Source: Bordetella parapertussis (GTDB taxonomy: Bacteria > Pseudomonadota > Gammaproteobacteria > Burkholderiales > Burkholderiaceae_C). Taken from it: DNA of 64,000 bases. Made by a program: the position numbers and the translations under genes. The notes under the pieces were generated by a model. It ran no database searches, was not told the origin of the DNA, and saw only the letters and a program-made list of their open reading frames with translations. Location: contig CAMCTC010000004.1 of NCBI GenBank assembly GCA_945878355.1, forward strand, positions 38,929 to 102,928, read 5' to 3'. Positions 18,408 to 28,425 of this stretch are shown here, in pieces (positions within the stretch are counted from its first letter, which is position 1; every line of letters starts with the position of its first letter).

Positions 18408-20728
18408 ACACGATCATCGATCCCCGCCACAGCGAACTGGTCGCATCCCGCCATGAGGATTTGCGTCTGGTCACAGGCCAGGGCAAGTACACCGCTGACT
18501 GGAACCTGCCCGGACAGCTCCATGCTTGCATGGTCCGATCGGATCGTGCTCATGCGCGCCTGGTCTCGGTAGATCTCGCCGGCGCCATCGCGTCGCCCGG
18601 CGTGGTCACGGTGTTGACCGCATCGGATGTCGCCGAAGCCGGTTTTCACGAGATCCCGTCCGGCATGGCGCTGACCGGCGCCGATGGCAAGCCGCAGGTC
18701 AAATCCCCGTTGCCCCTGCTGGCCACCGACCGGGTGCGCTTCGTCGGCCAGCCAATCGCGATGGTGATTGCCGATACCGCAATGGCCGCACGCGATGCCG
18801 CCGAGCAGGTGCTGGTGGACTACGAAGAACTGCCGGCCGTCGCCTCGATGCAGGCCGCGCTCGCCGCAGGCGCTCCGCTGCTCCACGAAGGGCATCCCGG
18901 CAATGTCGGCCTGGTCTTTGAAACAGGCAATCGTGCCGCGGTGGACGCCGCATTCGCGAAAGCTGCCCGCACCACCACGCTGCGCGTGCACAGCCAGCGC
19001 CTGATCGGTGCGCCTATGGAGCTGCGGGCTTGCTTGGCGGCTTACGACGCCAAACGCGAGCACTTCACCATTTACACCCCGACGCAAGGCATGCTTGGCA
19101 TGCGCTCTTCATTGGCAGCCGTCACGGGTCTTGATGCCAACCGCATCGAGGTCGTGGCTCAGGACGTCGGAGGGTCCTTCGGCCTGCGCGGCGGCCCCTA
19201 CGCCGAACATGCGCTGGCGATGCTGGCCGCGCGCAAGCTCGGTCGACCGGTGAAATGGGTGGGCTCGCGCAGCGAGGTTTTCACCAGCGACTGGCACGGC
19301 CGAGCGCTCACGATCGAGGCCAGTGTCGCGCTCGACGCCGACAACAACATCCTGGCGTTCCGGTACGAAAACGAGGCCGACCTGGGCGCCTACAGCTGCT
19401 ACTGGCAGTCGATGATCGGCACCAAGAACATCACCGTCACCATGGGCGGTGTCTACAAGGTACCGGCCCTCTACGCCCGCTCCACGCTGGTCTACACCAA
19501 CACCGTTCCGGTGTCAGCCTACCGAGGGGCGGGTCGCCCCGACATCGCCTATGTCATCGAGCGGCTGATGGACCAGGCGGCGGCCGAGCACGGGCTGGAC
19601 CGGGTGATGCTGCGCCGGCGCAATTTCATCCCGCCTAGCGAATTCCCCTACACCACGGCCAATGGCACGGTTTACGACTGCGGCGAGTTCGCGCAGGTGA
19701 TGGACAAGGCACTCACGCTGGCCGACTACGCCGGGTTCGCGGCACGCCGACAGGCGAGCGAAGCGCGAGGGCGGCTGCGCGGCATCGGTTTTGGCTGCTA
19801 TCTCGAGGCCTCGGGCGCGGGCGGTGCTCCCAAGGACGCGGTTTCGGCCATGTTCCGGGACGACGGCCTGATTCACCTCTACGGCGTCACCGGGCCGTCC
19901 GGCCAGGGCCACGAGACCTCGTTTGCCCAGATCGTGTCGGATGGCCTGGGCGTGCCCCGCGAGCTGATCCGCTACCACGCGAGCGACCCTGAGCATGAAC
20001 TGATGGGCAACGGCACCGGCGGTTCGCGCTCACTGTATGGCGCGGGTAGCGCGTTCAAGGTGCTGGTGGGCAACCTGATCGCGCAGGCCCGCCCGCACGC
20101 CGTACGGGCGCTGGCTGCGCCTGAGGCAACGCTCGAATTCCGTGACGGTGCCTTCCATGCGGGCGAGCATCACATCAGCCTGCTCGATCTGGCCCGGGCA
20201 CTGCGGGGGCCCTCGCCCCATCCGCTGGACTGCGGTGGCGAGTCCACCTCAGGCACCACCTTCCCCAACGGCTGTCATGTCGCCGAAGTCGAAATAGATC
20301 CAAGCACCGGCGTGACCGAGGTGAGCGCCTACACCGCGGTTGATGACCTGGGCTACGTGGTCTCGCCGCAGCTCGTGCAGGGCCAGGTTCATGGCGGCGT
20401 GCTGCAGGGCGCAGGCCAGGTGTTCGGCGAGCATGCGATCTACGATGAAGAGTCGGCGCAGCTGTTGTCAGGCAGTTTCATGGACTACGTGATGCCGCGC
20501 GTGGGCTGGGTGCCCAACATTCGCACCGATTACCACCTGGTGCCCACCAAGCTCAATGCACTGGGCGCCAAGGGCGTTGGCGAGTCGGGCTGCTCGGGCT
20601 CGCTGCCCGGCTTGGTCAATGCGATGAGCGATGCCTTGCGCCGCGTCGGTGTGCCGCCTATGGATATGCCATTCACACCGGCCATCGTGTGGCGGGCACT
20701 GCAATCGGCCGGAGAACCCAAATCATGA
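18404..20728 (+). CDS. coxL: Xanthine-dehydrogenase-family molybdenum subunit, CoxL form II-like
   Basis: 774 residues. The ATG at 18404 overlaps the coxS stop. The active-site loop reads [10 protein letters not shown] at about residues 371-380, the form II pattern, not the AYxCSFR loop of true aerobic CO dehydrogenases. The catalytic Glu lies in [10 protein letters not shown] near residue 727. [12 protein letters not shown] binds the molybdopterin region. The likely role is hydroxylation of an aldehyde, N-heterocycle or carboxylate by molybdopterin cytosine dinucleotide chemistry rather than CO oxidation. No maturation genes (coxDEF, xdhC) are seen nearby. Confidence 0.93.
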   Translation: MNTIIDPRHSELVASRHEDLRLVTGQGKYTADWNLPGQLHACMVRSDRAHARLVSVDLAGAIASPGVVTVLTASDVAEAGFHEIPSGMALTGADGKPQVKSPLPLLATDRVRFVGQPIAMVIADTAMAARDAAEQVLVDYEELPAVASMQAALAAGAPLLHEGHPGNVGLVFETGNRAAVDAAFAKAARTTTLRVHSQRLIGAPMELRACLAAYDAKREHFTIYTPTQGMLGMRSSLAAVTGLDANRIEVVAQDVGGSFGLRGGPYAEHALAMLAARKLGRPVKWVGSRSEVFTSDWHGRALTIEASVALDADNNILAFRYENEADLGAYSCYWQSMIGTKNITVTMGGVYKVPALYARSTLVYTNTVPVSAYRGAGRPDIAYVIERLMDQAAAEHGLDRVMLRRRNFIPPSEFPYTTANGTVYDCGEFAQVMDKALTLADYAGFAARRQASEARGRLRGIGFGCYLEASGAGGAPKDAVSAMFRDDGLIHLYGVTGPSGQGHETSFAQIVSDGLGVPRELIRYHASDPEHELMGNGTGGSRSLYGAGSAFKVLVGNLIAQARPHAVRALAAPEATLEFRDGAFHAGEHHISLLDLARALRGPSPHPLDCGGESTSGTTFPNGCHVAEVEIDPSTGVTEVSAYTAVDDLGYVVSPQLVQGQVHGGVLQGAGQVFGEHAIYDEESAQLLSGSFMDYVMPRVGWVPNIRTDYHLVPTKLNALGAKGVGESGCSGSLPGLVNAMSDALRRVGVPPMDMPFTPAIVWRALQSAGEPKS

Positions 20729-21672
20729 GCCAACGCGTGATCGCCAGCCAGTTTGGCGACATCATGGATTCGGAGCTCGCCCAGGCCCTGCCTGCGGTCG
20801 AGTGGTTGAAACTGCCACCCGGTGCCCCGGCCAGCCTGCCCCCGGAAGTCGAAGTGCTGCTGGCGGCGACCTTTCCGAACGATCCGGCCTCGCCGGCGCG
20901 TCAGCGGCCCGCCGGCTGGCCGTTTTCGCTGAAATGGGTGCAGGTGATCTCCGCCGGCATCGATTCCTATCCACCCTGGCTGTTCGAAGTGCCCAAGGTG
21001 AGCACGGCGCGCGGCGTCGCGGCCGAACCGATCGCCGAATACGTGCTCGCCGCGATTTTCGAGCACGCCAAGAAAATGCCGCGCCTGTGGATAGATGGCC
21101 CCGAGCAATGGAAGCAATCGAGGCTGGGCATGGTGCGTGACACCACGCTGGGCATTGTGGGGGTGGGTCCGATCGGGCTGGCGCTGGCTACCAAGGCGAT
21201 GGCGCTGGGCATGCGGGTGCAGGCGCTGCGCCGCTCGGATGCGCCGTTGACAGTGCCTGGCATTGAGCGGGCCACCAGCCTAGGGGCCATGTTCGCCGAA
21301 TGCGACCATCTGGTGCTTGCCGCACCGGCCACCCGCGAGACCCAGCACATGGTCAACGCCGCGGTGCTGGCGCAGGCCAAACGCGGTCTGCACCTGATCA
21401 ACATCGGCCGCGGGGCGCTGATCGATCAGGATGCGCTGCTCAGCGCGCTGGATGCGGGCGCAATCGCGCGCGCCACGCTCGATGTCACCGATCCGGAGCC
21501 CTTGCCGGCCGGCCACCCGCTGTATGCCCATCCCAAAGTGCGGATCTCGCCGCACACCTCGGCGATCTCCAGCTACATCCGCGAGGCGCTGATCGCGAAG
21601 GTGAAACGCAATCTGGCGCGGTTCGAGGCGGGGCAGGACCCCGAAGACCTCATCCGTGGCGATCCTGACTGA
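20725..21672 (+). CDS. D-isomer-specific 2-hydroxyacid dehydrogenase
   Basis: 315 residues. The ATG at 20725 overlaps the coxL stop by four bases, so it belongs to the same operon. The NAD-binding motif is GIVGVGPIGLALA. Catalytic residues appear as Arg in LINIGRGALID, Glu in VTDPEPLPAGH and His in ISPHTSAIS, in the family order. It reduces a 2-keto acid to the D-hydroxy acid, or the reverse, with NAD(P)H. Coupling to the molybdenum hydroxylase suggests that the hydroxylated product or its keto form is its substrate. Confidence 0.9.
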   Translation: MSQRVIASQFGDIMDSELAQALPAVEWLKLPPGAPASLPPEVEVLLAATFPNDPASPARQRPAGWPFSLKWVQVISAGIDSYPPWLFEVPKVSTARGVAAEPIAEYVLAAIFEHAKKMPRLWIDGPEQWKQSRLGMVRDTTLGIVGVGPIGLALATKAMALGMRVQALRRSDAPLTVPGIERATSLGAMFAECDHLVLAAPATRETQHMVNAAVLAQAKRGLHLINIGRGALIDQDALLSALDAGAIARATLDVTDPEPLPAGHPLYAHPKVRISPHTSAISSYIREALIAKVKRNLARFEAGQDPEDLIRGDPD

Positions 21673-21865
21673 GGGCTGCGGCCTTGCGCAACAGGGGTAC
21701 GGTGATGGGCAACAGATGCCAGAGTAGAGGCCATTCGAGCCTATTCAGACTGCCTGACGAGGTGCTGGTGGCGAACCGGTATGCCATGGACGCGAAGCAG
21801 CGGCAACGCGTGAAGCCTTGCGGTTTTTCCTGGACAGTGGGCAATACGAGCCGCGCCGACGACAG

Positions 21866-22912
21866 ATGAAGGCCATCGTCTGCCGCGGCTACGGCGGCAT
21901 CGCTGACGCTGCCGTCGAGACGCTTGAACCGCTGCCGATGCCGCCTAGCGGCGTTCGCATCGCGGTCCACGCGGCCTGCGCAAGCTTTGCCAGCCTGCTC
22001 GTGATGCAGGGCAAGCACCAGAACCGCGCTGAGCCGCCATTCACGCCCGGGACCGAAGTAGCCGGCGTGGTGATGGAGGTCGCGCCCGGCGTCACGCTGT
22101 TCAAGCCAGGCGACCGCGTGGCCGCCGCGGTGCGCTCCGGCGGTTATGCCGATGAAGTCGCTACGTCAATCGACACAGTGTTTCACCTGCCTGACGGCAT
22201 TTCTTTCGAGGCTGGTTCGCAGTTTCCTTCGGTCTACGGAACGGCCTTCGCGGGGTTGGCTTGGCGCGCCAGGGTGCGCGACGGTGAAACAGTGCTCGTG
22301 CATGGCGCAGCCGGTGGAAGCGGCGTCGCCGCTGTGCAGATTGCCAAGGCACTCGGGGCTCGCGTCATCGCATCGGCCGGTTCGGCGAAAAAGCTAGCAG
22401 CTGCGCGCGCCGATGGCGCCGACGAAACGCTGAATCATCGTGACGGCGCGCTGCGTGACCAGGTGCTTGCGCTGACCGCAGGCCGCGGCGTCGACGTCGT
22501 GTACGACCCGGTGGGCGGCGAGATGTTTATCGAGTCGCTGAGATGCATGGCGCCTGAAGGTCGTCTCGTCTCCGTCGGCTTCGCTGCGGGTTCGATACCC
22601 GAGGTGCCCGCAAACATCTTGCTCGTCAAGAATCTGGACGTGATCGGGCTGTACTGGGGCCACTACCTCAACTGGGGCCGCCAGCCCGCTGGGCAACTGC
22701 TGCTGGACCAGGTGCGCGCGGCGTTCTCGACGATGTTTGACTGGGCACTCGAGGGCAAACTCGCGCCGCGCACGTACCGCAGTTTCCCACTGGAAGAATT
22801 CGCTGCGGCGCTCGACTTGATTTCGTCGCGTGAAGTGATCGGCAGGGTGGTGTTTCTGCCGCGCGCTGGCCAGCATCTGAGTACCATCCGATGCTCGCAC
22901 CCGATGGGGTGA
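21866..22912 (+). CDS. Medium-chain reductase, NADPH:quinone oxidoreductase type
   Basis: 348 residues from the ATG at 21866; the ribosome site is weak. It starts MKAIVCRGYGG and has PFTPGTEVAGVVMEV, GDRVAAAVRSGGYADE and the cofactor motif VHGAAGGSGVAAVQIAKALGA. No structural zinc-ligand cysteines are visible, as expected for quinone oxidoreductases. It reduces quinones or 2-enoyl compounds with NADPH in the cytosol. It follows the hydroxyacid dehydrogenase on the same strand after 193 bases. Confidence 0.9.
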   Translation: MKAIVCRGYGGIADAAVETLEPLPMPPSGVRIAVHAACASFASLLVMQGKHQNRAEPPFTPGTEVAGVVMEVAPGVTLFKPGDRVAAAVRSGGYADEVATSIDTVFHLPDGISFEAGSQFPSVYGTAFAGLAWRARVRDGETVLVHGAAGGSGVAAVQIAKALGARVIASAGSAKKLAAARADGADETLNHRDGALRDQVLALTAGRGVDVVYDPVGGEMFIESLRCMAPEGRLVSVGFAAGSIPEVPANILLVKNLDVIGLYWGHYLNWGRQPAGQLLLDQVRAAFSTMFDWALEGKLAPRTYRSFPLEEFAAALDLISSREVIGRVVFLPRAGQHLSTIRCSHPMG

Positions 22913-23227
22913 TACGCTGGGCTGGAGTGCCTGAACTTCATCTGCCGCTATAAACTTGAGTCCATGAGTGAATCAAGGCACTCGATCGTTTTCAATTGGC
23001 AGAACGCGAGCGTCCAGCCATCCCAGATTGCGCGGCGACCTTGAACTTGGCCGATTTCGGCGGTTTGGGTCGGCTCTGAGTGGCACTCAATTTCTCCTGC
23101 GATGACGATCTATGACCTGCCGGGTCATTGTGGTCGCGTCGAAAGAGAATTAGGACTGCCGCTGGTCTATCCGCCTGATGTGATCGAGGGCGCGCCGCAG
23201 AACGACCAGATTCGGTTCAGCATCTGG
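22913..23227. other. Convergent intergenic region, 315 bases
   Basis: The region lies between two convergent genes. A 53-codon open frame at 23102-23263 (starting MTIYDLPGHCGRVERELG) runs into the end of the hydrolase gene. I recognise no family in it and see no ribosome site. I see no strong terminator. Confidence 0.35.
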
Positions 23228-24085
23228 TCAGTGAGCGCTGATGTGCTCCAGCAGCAGGGCTGAGGTCTGATCGGGGAACTGGTCGACGAGGAAATGCCCT
23301 GCACCTTCCATTTGCACAAAGCGGTAGGAGGCCTGCACGTAGTCGCGCGTGAGGGAGGCGGCCACGCGTCCCACGGTCGCGTCCTCGACGCCCCAGACAT
23401 AGAGCGTCGGCACGCTGATTTTCGGAACGGCGCTGGCCGAGAGCGAGCCGGCGCGATACCAGTTCATCGCGGCCTCGATGGCGCCGGGCTCCATGAGCGC
23501 GCCGACATAGACATCGGCCTGCGCTGCAGGGACACCCTGGTTGTGCAGCGCATTGCGCAGCGGCTTGAGTTCTGCCGCCCGCATCCGGGCGATGGCGTCG
23601 GTCTCGCGGAAGGCGCGGTGATGACGGGAGCGTTCGGCCTGTGCGGCGTCTTCCTTCATGGCCCGGATGAACGCTTCGGGATGTGGCCGCGAAAGGATCG
23701 ACAAAGAGCGCAATCGTTGCGGATGGTGTGCTGCGATGAGCCAGGAAATCTGTCCGCCCCAGTCGTGACCCACGAGATGAAACTTCGGGGCGCCCATGGC
23801 GTCCATGAGTGCGAGCGCATCAGCGACGATCAGGTCCGTGGCGTAAGCGCTTTCTTCCGCAGGCCTTGCGCCAGATGAATAGCCGCGCTGGTCGAGCGCT
23901 ATCGCGCGATAGCCCGCTATTGCGAGTGCCTTGATCTGATGACGCCACATGTGGCGCGTTTCGGGGAAGCCGTGCAGGAGCAGGACTGGCGTTGCGTTCT
24001 CGGGGCCATCGAGATCGACCGTGAAGTCCAGTTCGCCTAGCCCTGCCCTTGGTCCACAAAAATAGCTGGACAAATTTTCTCGCAC
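23228..24085 (-). CDS. Alpha/beta hydrolase (epoxide-hydrolase-like), 5' end altered by IS
   Basis: 285 residues as read from a GTG at 24083-24085 that lies inside the left end of the insertion sequence. From GELDFTVDLDG onward it is a normal alpha/beta hydrolase: the HGFPETRHMW oxyanion region, nucleophile Asp in GHDWGGQ, acid in WGVEDATV and His in GAGHFLVDQFP. That set of residues fits epoxide hydrolases or haloalkane-dehalogenase relatives. The first about 16 residues (MRENLSSYFCGPRAGL) come from the IS end and replace the native start. The gene may still be translated, as GGAAG lies upstream, but expression is uncertain. Confidence 0.8.
   Translation of the reverse strand: MRENLSSYFCGPRAGLGELDFTVDLDGPENATPVLLLHGFPETRHMWRHQIKALAIAGYRAIALDQRGYSSGARPAEESAYATDLIVADALALMDAMGAPKFHLVGHDWGGQISWLIAAHHPQRLRSLSILSRPHPEAFIRAMKEDAAQAERSRHHRAFRETDAIARMRAAELKPLRNALHNQGVPAAQADVYVGALMEPGAIEAAMNWYRAGSLSASAVPKISVPTLYVWGVEDATVGRVAASLTRDYVQASYRFVQMEGAGHFLVDQFPDQTSALLLEHISAH
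24036..24059 (+). repeat. Left terminal inverted repeat of the IS
   Basis: The repeat pairs with 26486-26509 at 21 of 24 positions (mismatches at positions 7, 17 and 18). The shared core is CTGCCCTTG-NN-CCACAA preceded by CCTAGC. The outer CTAG may be target sequence rather than IS. Confidence 0.75.
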
Positions 24086-24100
24086 AGCCTATCTTCCGGA

Positions 24101-26471
24101 ATGGAAGCACAAAACCAAATCAAGCGGACTCTGTCTCAGCCTCAGGCGATTGACGTTGTCCGGCGATTGTTGACCGACGGGGCGCATACAACACGGTCCG
24201 CTCTTGCTCAGGCCGCGTGCGACCACTTCGGCTTTGTCGACGCCCGTGGCCGGGCTCAAACTGCGGGGTGCGTCAAGGCGCTGCGCGAACTTGAGACGGT
24301 CGGCCATTTTGCGCTGCCTACCGTCGCACCGTCCGGTCGCGGATTGGGCAAGACCGCCAGGCGTCTTGATTCTCCCGTCCCAGTCCCGCTGAATGTGCCC
24401 GCCAACGCCGGCGAGGTTGCAGCACTTGCGTTGATCAAGGTCCACTCCCTCGATCAGATGCGCCTATGGAACGAGATGATGCTGTGTGAGCATCCCCAGG
24501 GTGCCGGTCCCCTGGTGGGCGCGCAGGTGCGCTATCTGATCGCCTCTGACCACGGCTGGCTGGGCGGACTGGGGTTCTCTGCCTCGGCGCTGCGGCTGGC
24601 CGATCGTGACGAATGGATCGGCTGGGACGCCGCCACGCGCGGGCAACACCAGCACCGCGTCGTCGGCATGAGCCGCTTCCTCATTCGGACTTCGGTGCGT
24701 TGCCACAACCTGGCTTCGCGCGTGCTGGGCATGGCGTGTCGTGGCCTGGCCGAGGATTTCCAGGCCCAGTACGGATACCGCCCCTGGCTGCTCGAGAGCT
24801 TCGTGGACAGCGAGAACTTCGCGGGCACCTGCTACCGGGCCGCGAACTGGCTGGCCATCGGACAGAGTCAGGGCCGAGGCCGCCAGGACCGCCAACATCT
24901 GCGCACCAAGTCCGTCAAGGACATCTTCGTGTATGCGCTTGAGCCGCAGTTTCGTGAGCTCATGGGCGTGGCCCCACCGCCTCCGCCGGTGGCGCTGGGC
25001 ATCGGTGAAGGTCTGGATGACGCCCAGTGGGCCGCCAATGAGTTTGGCGGCGCCGACCTCGGTGACCTGCGACTGGGCCAACGCCTGGTGCACAGTGCGG
25101 CCGCGCTGGCTGCGATGCCCGGGCGAGCGTTCTGCGGTGTGGCACAGGGCAATGTGGCGGCCACCAAGGGCTACTACCGGCTGATCGACAAGCCCGACGA
25201 CTCGCCGCTGACCATGCAGGCGATCCTCGAGCCGCACCGCGCACGCACCGTGCAGCGCATGCGGGCGCAACCCACGGTGCTGTGCATCCAGGATGGCAGT
25301 GATCTGAACTACTCGGGGCTGGCGCAATGCGAGGGTCTGGGCTCCATCGGCACCAACCAGACCGGTGCCAAGAGTGGCGGGCTGCACCTGCACTCGACCC
25401 TGGCCGTGAGCACCGACGGCCTGCCGCTGGGCGTGCTGGGGGTGCAGTGCAGCGCGCCCGTTGCCAGACCCGAACAAGATGAGCGCACAGCGTGCGACAT
25501 CCCGATCCAGGAGAAGAAGACCTTCTCCTGGATCCAGGGACTGCGCGAGTGCGTCGACGTAGCCCGGCAACTGCCCGATACGCGTCTGGTGTGCGTGATG
25601 GACCGAGAAGCTGATTTCTTCGAACTGTTCGACGAGCAGCGCAACATCGCCAGCAAGGGCAGCGCCCGCGTCGATTTGCTCGTGCGTGCTAAGCACGACC
25701 GCGCCACCTCGAAAAAAACCGCCAACAACACCGCCAAAAACACCGCCGGCCCGTCCCATCTGTTCGACAGCGTCAGACGCACTCCGGTGCGCGGTCGCGC
25801 ACAGCTTGACGTGCCACGCCAGAGTGCCCGGCCGAAAAAGAGCAAGCAAAAGGCCCGTGCCGGGCATCCGCGGCGCACCGCGCAGGTCGCAGTGCGATAT
25901 CGCAAAGTCGAGTTCCGTCCACCGGCCAGCCACAGTGCCAAGCAAGCCATCACGCTGTGGGTTGTGCATGTGGCCGAATCGCGACAGCCTCGCCATGCTG
26001 AGCCCCTCGAGTGGTTTTTGCTGAGCACGCGAGAGATCACATCGGTCGAGCAGGCGCAGGAATGCTTGCGCTGGTATTGCCTGAGATGGCGCATCGAAGA
26101 CTGGCATCGCGTGCTCAAGAGCGGCTGTCGAATCGAGGCCCTGCAGCACAAGACAGCCGAGCGGCTCAAACGCGCCATCGCCATCAACCTCGTCATTGCA
26201 TGGCGAATCATGCTGATGACGCTGTTGGGCCGGCAATGCCCAGACCTGGCTGCCGAAGTGTTGTTCTCGGATATCGAAGTCGAGGTACTGCGGGCGTACG
26301 CAAAAAAAACGAACTCGCCCGCCCGTCCTGCTAGGCGAGGCAGTGCGTCTAGTCGCCCGCTTGGGCGGCTATCTCGGTCGCGCCAGCGACCCACCCCCGG
26401 GGCACCAATTGCTGTGGCAGGGCTACAGACAACTCCAGGCAATGTGTGACGGCTATTCGCTCAGACCGTGA
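24101..26471 (+). pseudogene. DruA-domain (DUF4338) fused to Tn5/IS4-type transposase, frameshifted near 3' end
   Basis: The uninterrupted frame is 24101-26449 (782 residues). Residues 1-290 form a DruA/DUF4338-like domain, with the hallmark FAGTCYRAANW and GQSQGRGRQDR at about 240-264. Residues 314-366 match the Tn5-type DNA-binding domain (GDLRLGQRL, ATKGYYRLID). The DDE residues are D398 (CIQDGSD), D501 (VMDREAD) and E666 in YCLRWRIEDWHRVLK, which has the exact Y-(2)-R-(3)-E-(6)-K spacing of IS4. After residue 736 the frame leaves the family. Dropping one A from the A8 run (26302-26309) restores a tail with LLGEAVRLVARLGGYLGR, ending at 26471. The last about 45 residues of the open frame are therefore out of register: a mutation, a sequencing error or slippage. 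Confidence 0.88.
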
Positions 26472-26485
26472 CGGCATTGCTGAAA

Positions 26486-26509
26486 TTGTGGGGCAAGGGC
26501 AGTGCTAGG
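26486..26509 (-). repeat. Right terminal inverted repeat of the IS
   Basis: This is the partner of 24036-24059. It begins 14 bases after the restored transposase stop. Its outer bases supply the GTG (26502) from which the MATE frame is read. Confidence 0.75.
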
Positions 26510-27725
26510 CACTGAACCGCTGGCCGCGATGGCGCTGGTGTTTCCGTTCGCGATGCTCACCGGCATGATGTCGGCCGGCGCGATGGGCGGCGGCGTGTCG
26601 TCGGCGATCAGCCGCGCACTCGGCGCCGCCGATGTCGAACGGGCCAGCATGCTGGCCCAGCACGCTGCCGTGATCGGCGCCTGCGCCGGCGCGATCTACA
26701 CCGTGCTGATTCTCATCGCCGGCCCGGGGCTCTACCAGTTGCTCGGCGCGCGCGACGCGGTGCTCGGGCAGGCGATCGGCTATGCCAACGTGCTGTTCTG
26801 CGGCGCCATCCTGGTATGGCTGAGCAACTGCCTGGCAGCGATCGTGCGCGGCACCGGCAACATGCGCGTGCCCTCGGCCGCCATCCTGGCGAGTTCGGCC
26901 CTGCAGATCGCCCTCGGCGGCGCGCTCGGCCTGGGCATCGGACCGATCCCGCGCTATGGCATGGTGGGCGTGGCGATCGGCCATGTTCTGGCCATGGCCG
27001 CGATGGTCGCGTTCCTGTACTGGTATCTCGCAACCGGACAAGGCCGCCTGACACTGCGGCTGCGCAACATGCGCCTGCAGTGGCCGATGTTCGCCGACAT
27101 CCTGAAGGTCGGGGCCCTGGCCTGTCTGTCGCCGGTGCAATCCGTGCTTGCGGTGCTGATCTTCACCGGGCTGGTCGCCCGCCTCGGGGTCTTGCCGCTT
27201 GCGGGCTATGGCATCGGCCAACGCCTGGAGTTCCTGCTGATCCCGATCGCGTTCGGCATCGGCGTGGCCGCGGTGCCGATGGTGGGCATGGCGATCGGCG
27301 CAGGCCAGGTTGCACGTGCGCGAAAAGTGGCCTGGACGGCCGGCTTGGTGTCGGCCTTCAACCTCGGCATCGTGGGGGCGGTGGTGACGCTGGCACCCGA
27401 CCTGTGGGCAGGGCTTTTCACGTCTGACGAACAGGTACTGGGGCCGGCGCGCGAGTACCTGCGCCTGGCCGGTCCGGCATTCCCCTTGTTCGGCCTGGGG
27501 CTGACGCTGTACTTTGCGTCGCAGGGCTCGGGCAAGGTGTTCGGCCCGGTGCTGGCCTCGACATTGCGCCTGGTGGTGGTCGCCGTCATCGGCAGCTGGC
27601 TGGTGGGCCGCAACGCGCCCGCCAGCCACTACTTCCTGCTGGTGGCGCTCGCAATGGCGGTCTATGGGCTGTCCACAGCGCTGGCCATCAAGCTCACGCG
27701 CTGGGGCCCACCGGCGGCACGCTGA
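26502..27725 (+). pseudogene. MATE-family efflux transporter, N-terminus lost to IS
   Basis: 407 residues as read; NorM-type MATE proteins are usually about 450-460. The frame opens MLGTEPLAAMALVFPF, which in the family sits at the end of the first transmembrane helix (usual context VGxLGTEPLAA), so roughly 40-50 residues are missing. The remainder is intact with about eleven hydrophobic segments and the internal repeat (LPLAGYGIGQRLEFLLIPIAFGIG). MATE proteins export drugs or metabolites with H+ or Na+. The start GTG is inside the IS right end. Without the first helix the product is probably inactive. Confidence 0.8.
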
Positions 27726-27770
27726 GGCCTGGGGCCTCAGCGCGACCAGGCGCCTTCAGCCCGGTCGTCT

Positions 27771-28277
27771 TCAGCCCGCCCGCCTTGTGCCTTTGGCGCG
27801 CGCCATGAACTCGACCGCTTCGGGCCGCTCGTGCAGCCAGCCGGCCCAGCGCTTGGCGACCTTGGCGATGCGCTCGGGCTCGACGCCGAGCTGAGACATC
27901 GCGACGCAGCCGTTGACCGACTCGTGGTAGCTCTCGATCAGCCCGCCTCGAAACACGAAGCGGCTCATGCCGTCGATCAGCACGGGGCGGCCGGCATAGC
28001 CTGCCACCGTCGACGTGAAGCTCGACAGCGACCAGGCATAGCCGGTGCCGCCAAGGCAGACCGGGTCGAACATCTCCCAGCGGTAATCGGGCCCGGCGTC
28101 TCGGTGGAACACGTTCTGCATCATGTGCGCGATGTCCTGGCGTCCACGGTGCGGGCCGTAGATGTAGTCGTGGTAGACGGCGTCTTCGGTGAAACAGTCC
28201 GCAAACGCGGCGCCGTCGCCGGCTTCGGCTGCGCGGGTGAAGCGCTCTAGCAGTTGGGTGAATTCGGCTTGGTCCAT
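27771..28277 (-). CDS. SnoaL-like (NTF2-fold) protein
   Basis: 168 residues. AGGA lies upstream of the ATG at 28277. FTRAAEAGDGAAFADCFTEDAVYHDYIYGPHRGRQDI is the typical SnoaL opening, with the polar pocket residues D and H of the family, and the fold continues to about residue 140. Members act as cyclases, isomerases or hydrolases, or have no known activity. It converges on the MATE remnant and is divergent from the CMD-family gene. No pathway can be assigned. Confidence 0.75.
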   Translation of the reverse strand: MDQAEFTQLLERFTRAAEAGDGAAFADCFTEDAVYHDYIYGPHRGRQDIAHMMQNVFHRDAGPDYRWEMFDPVCLGGTGYAWSLSSFTSTVAGYAGRPVLIDGMSRFVFRGGLIESYHESVNGCVAMSQLGVEPERIAKVAKRWAGWLHERPEAVEFMARAKGTRRAG

Positions 28278-28425
28278 CGTGGCGGTCCTGGTGGCGGGTG
28301 GTTGAACTCGGTGGCGGGCGACGTGCCCGGCCGATGTCGCGCAGCCTACACCAGCGCGTCAACCCCGATTGCCTAAGGTCCGGCCAAGCTGGTAGCCTTC
28401 GCTGAACCCCTCAACGAGACCCACC

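Larger units (their letters stand above)
24036..26509 (+). mobile_element. Insertion sequence of Tn5/IS4 type with DruA-transposase fusion
   Basis: About 2.47 kb bounded by imperfect 24-base inverted repeats (24036-24059 and 26486-26509, 21 of 24 matching). It carries one gene, a DUF4338-Tn5-type transposase fusion with an apparent frameshift. No matching 9-base target duplication is visible. The two flanking genes point away from it and both lack normal N-termini, so the element probably arose here with a deletion or by recombination between copies. The exact ends could be a few bases inside the repeats given. Confidence 0.8.

Noticed and set aside
18404..20728. True aerobic CO dehydrogenase (form I)
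   Set aside because: The active-site loop is AYRGAGR; form I has AYxCSFR.
23102..23263. 53-codon open frame before the hydrolase end
   Set aside because: It overlaps the end of a convergent gene, with no family or ribosome site.
26302..26334. Programmed -1 ribosomal frameshift in the transposase
   Set aside because: The -1 frame stops within about 10 codons (near 26334) without the conserved tail. The conserved tail is in the +1 (or -2) frame.
24101..26449. A Druantia anti-phage system
   Set aside because: Only a DruA-like domain is present and it is joined to a transposase between inverted repeats. No DruB-E or helicase genes are near.
24027..26518. A 9-base target-site duplication around the IS
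   Set aside because: The nine bases outside the ends do not match in direct orientation (about four of nine).
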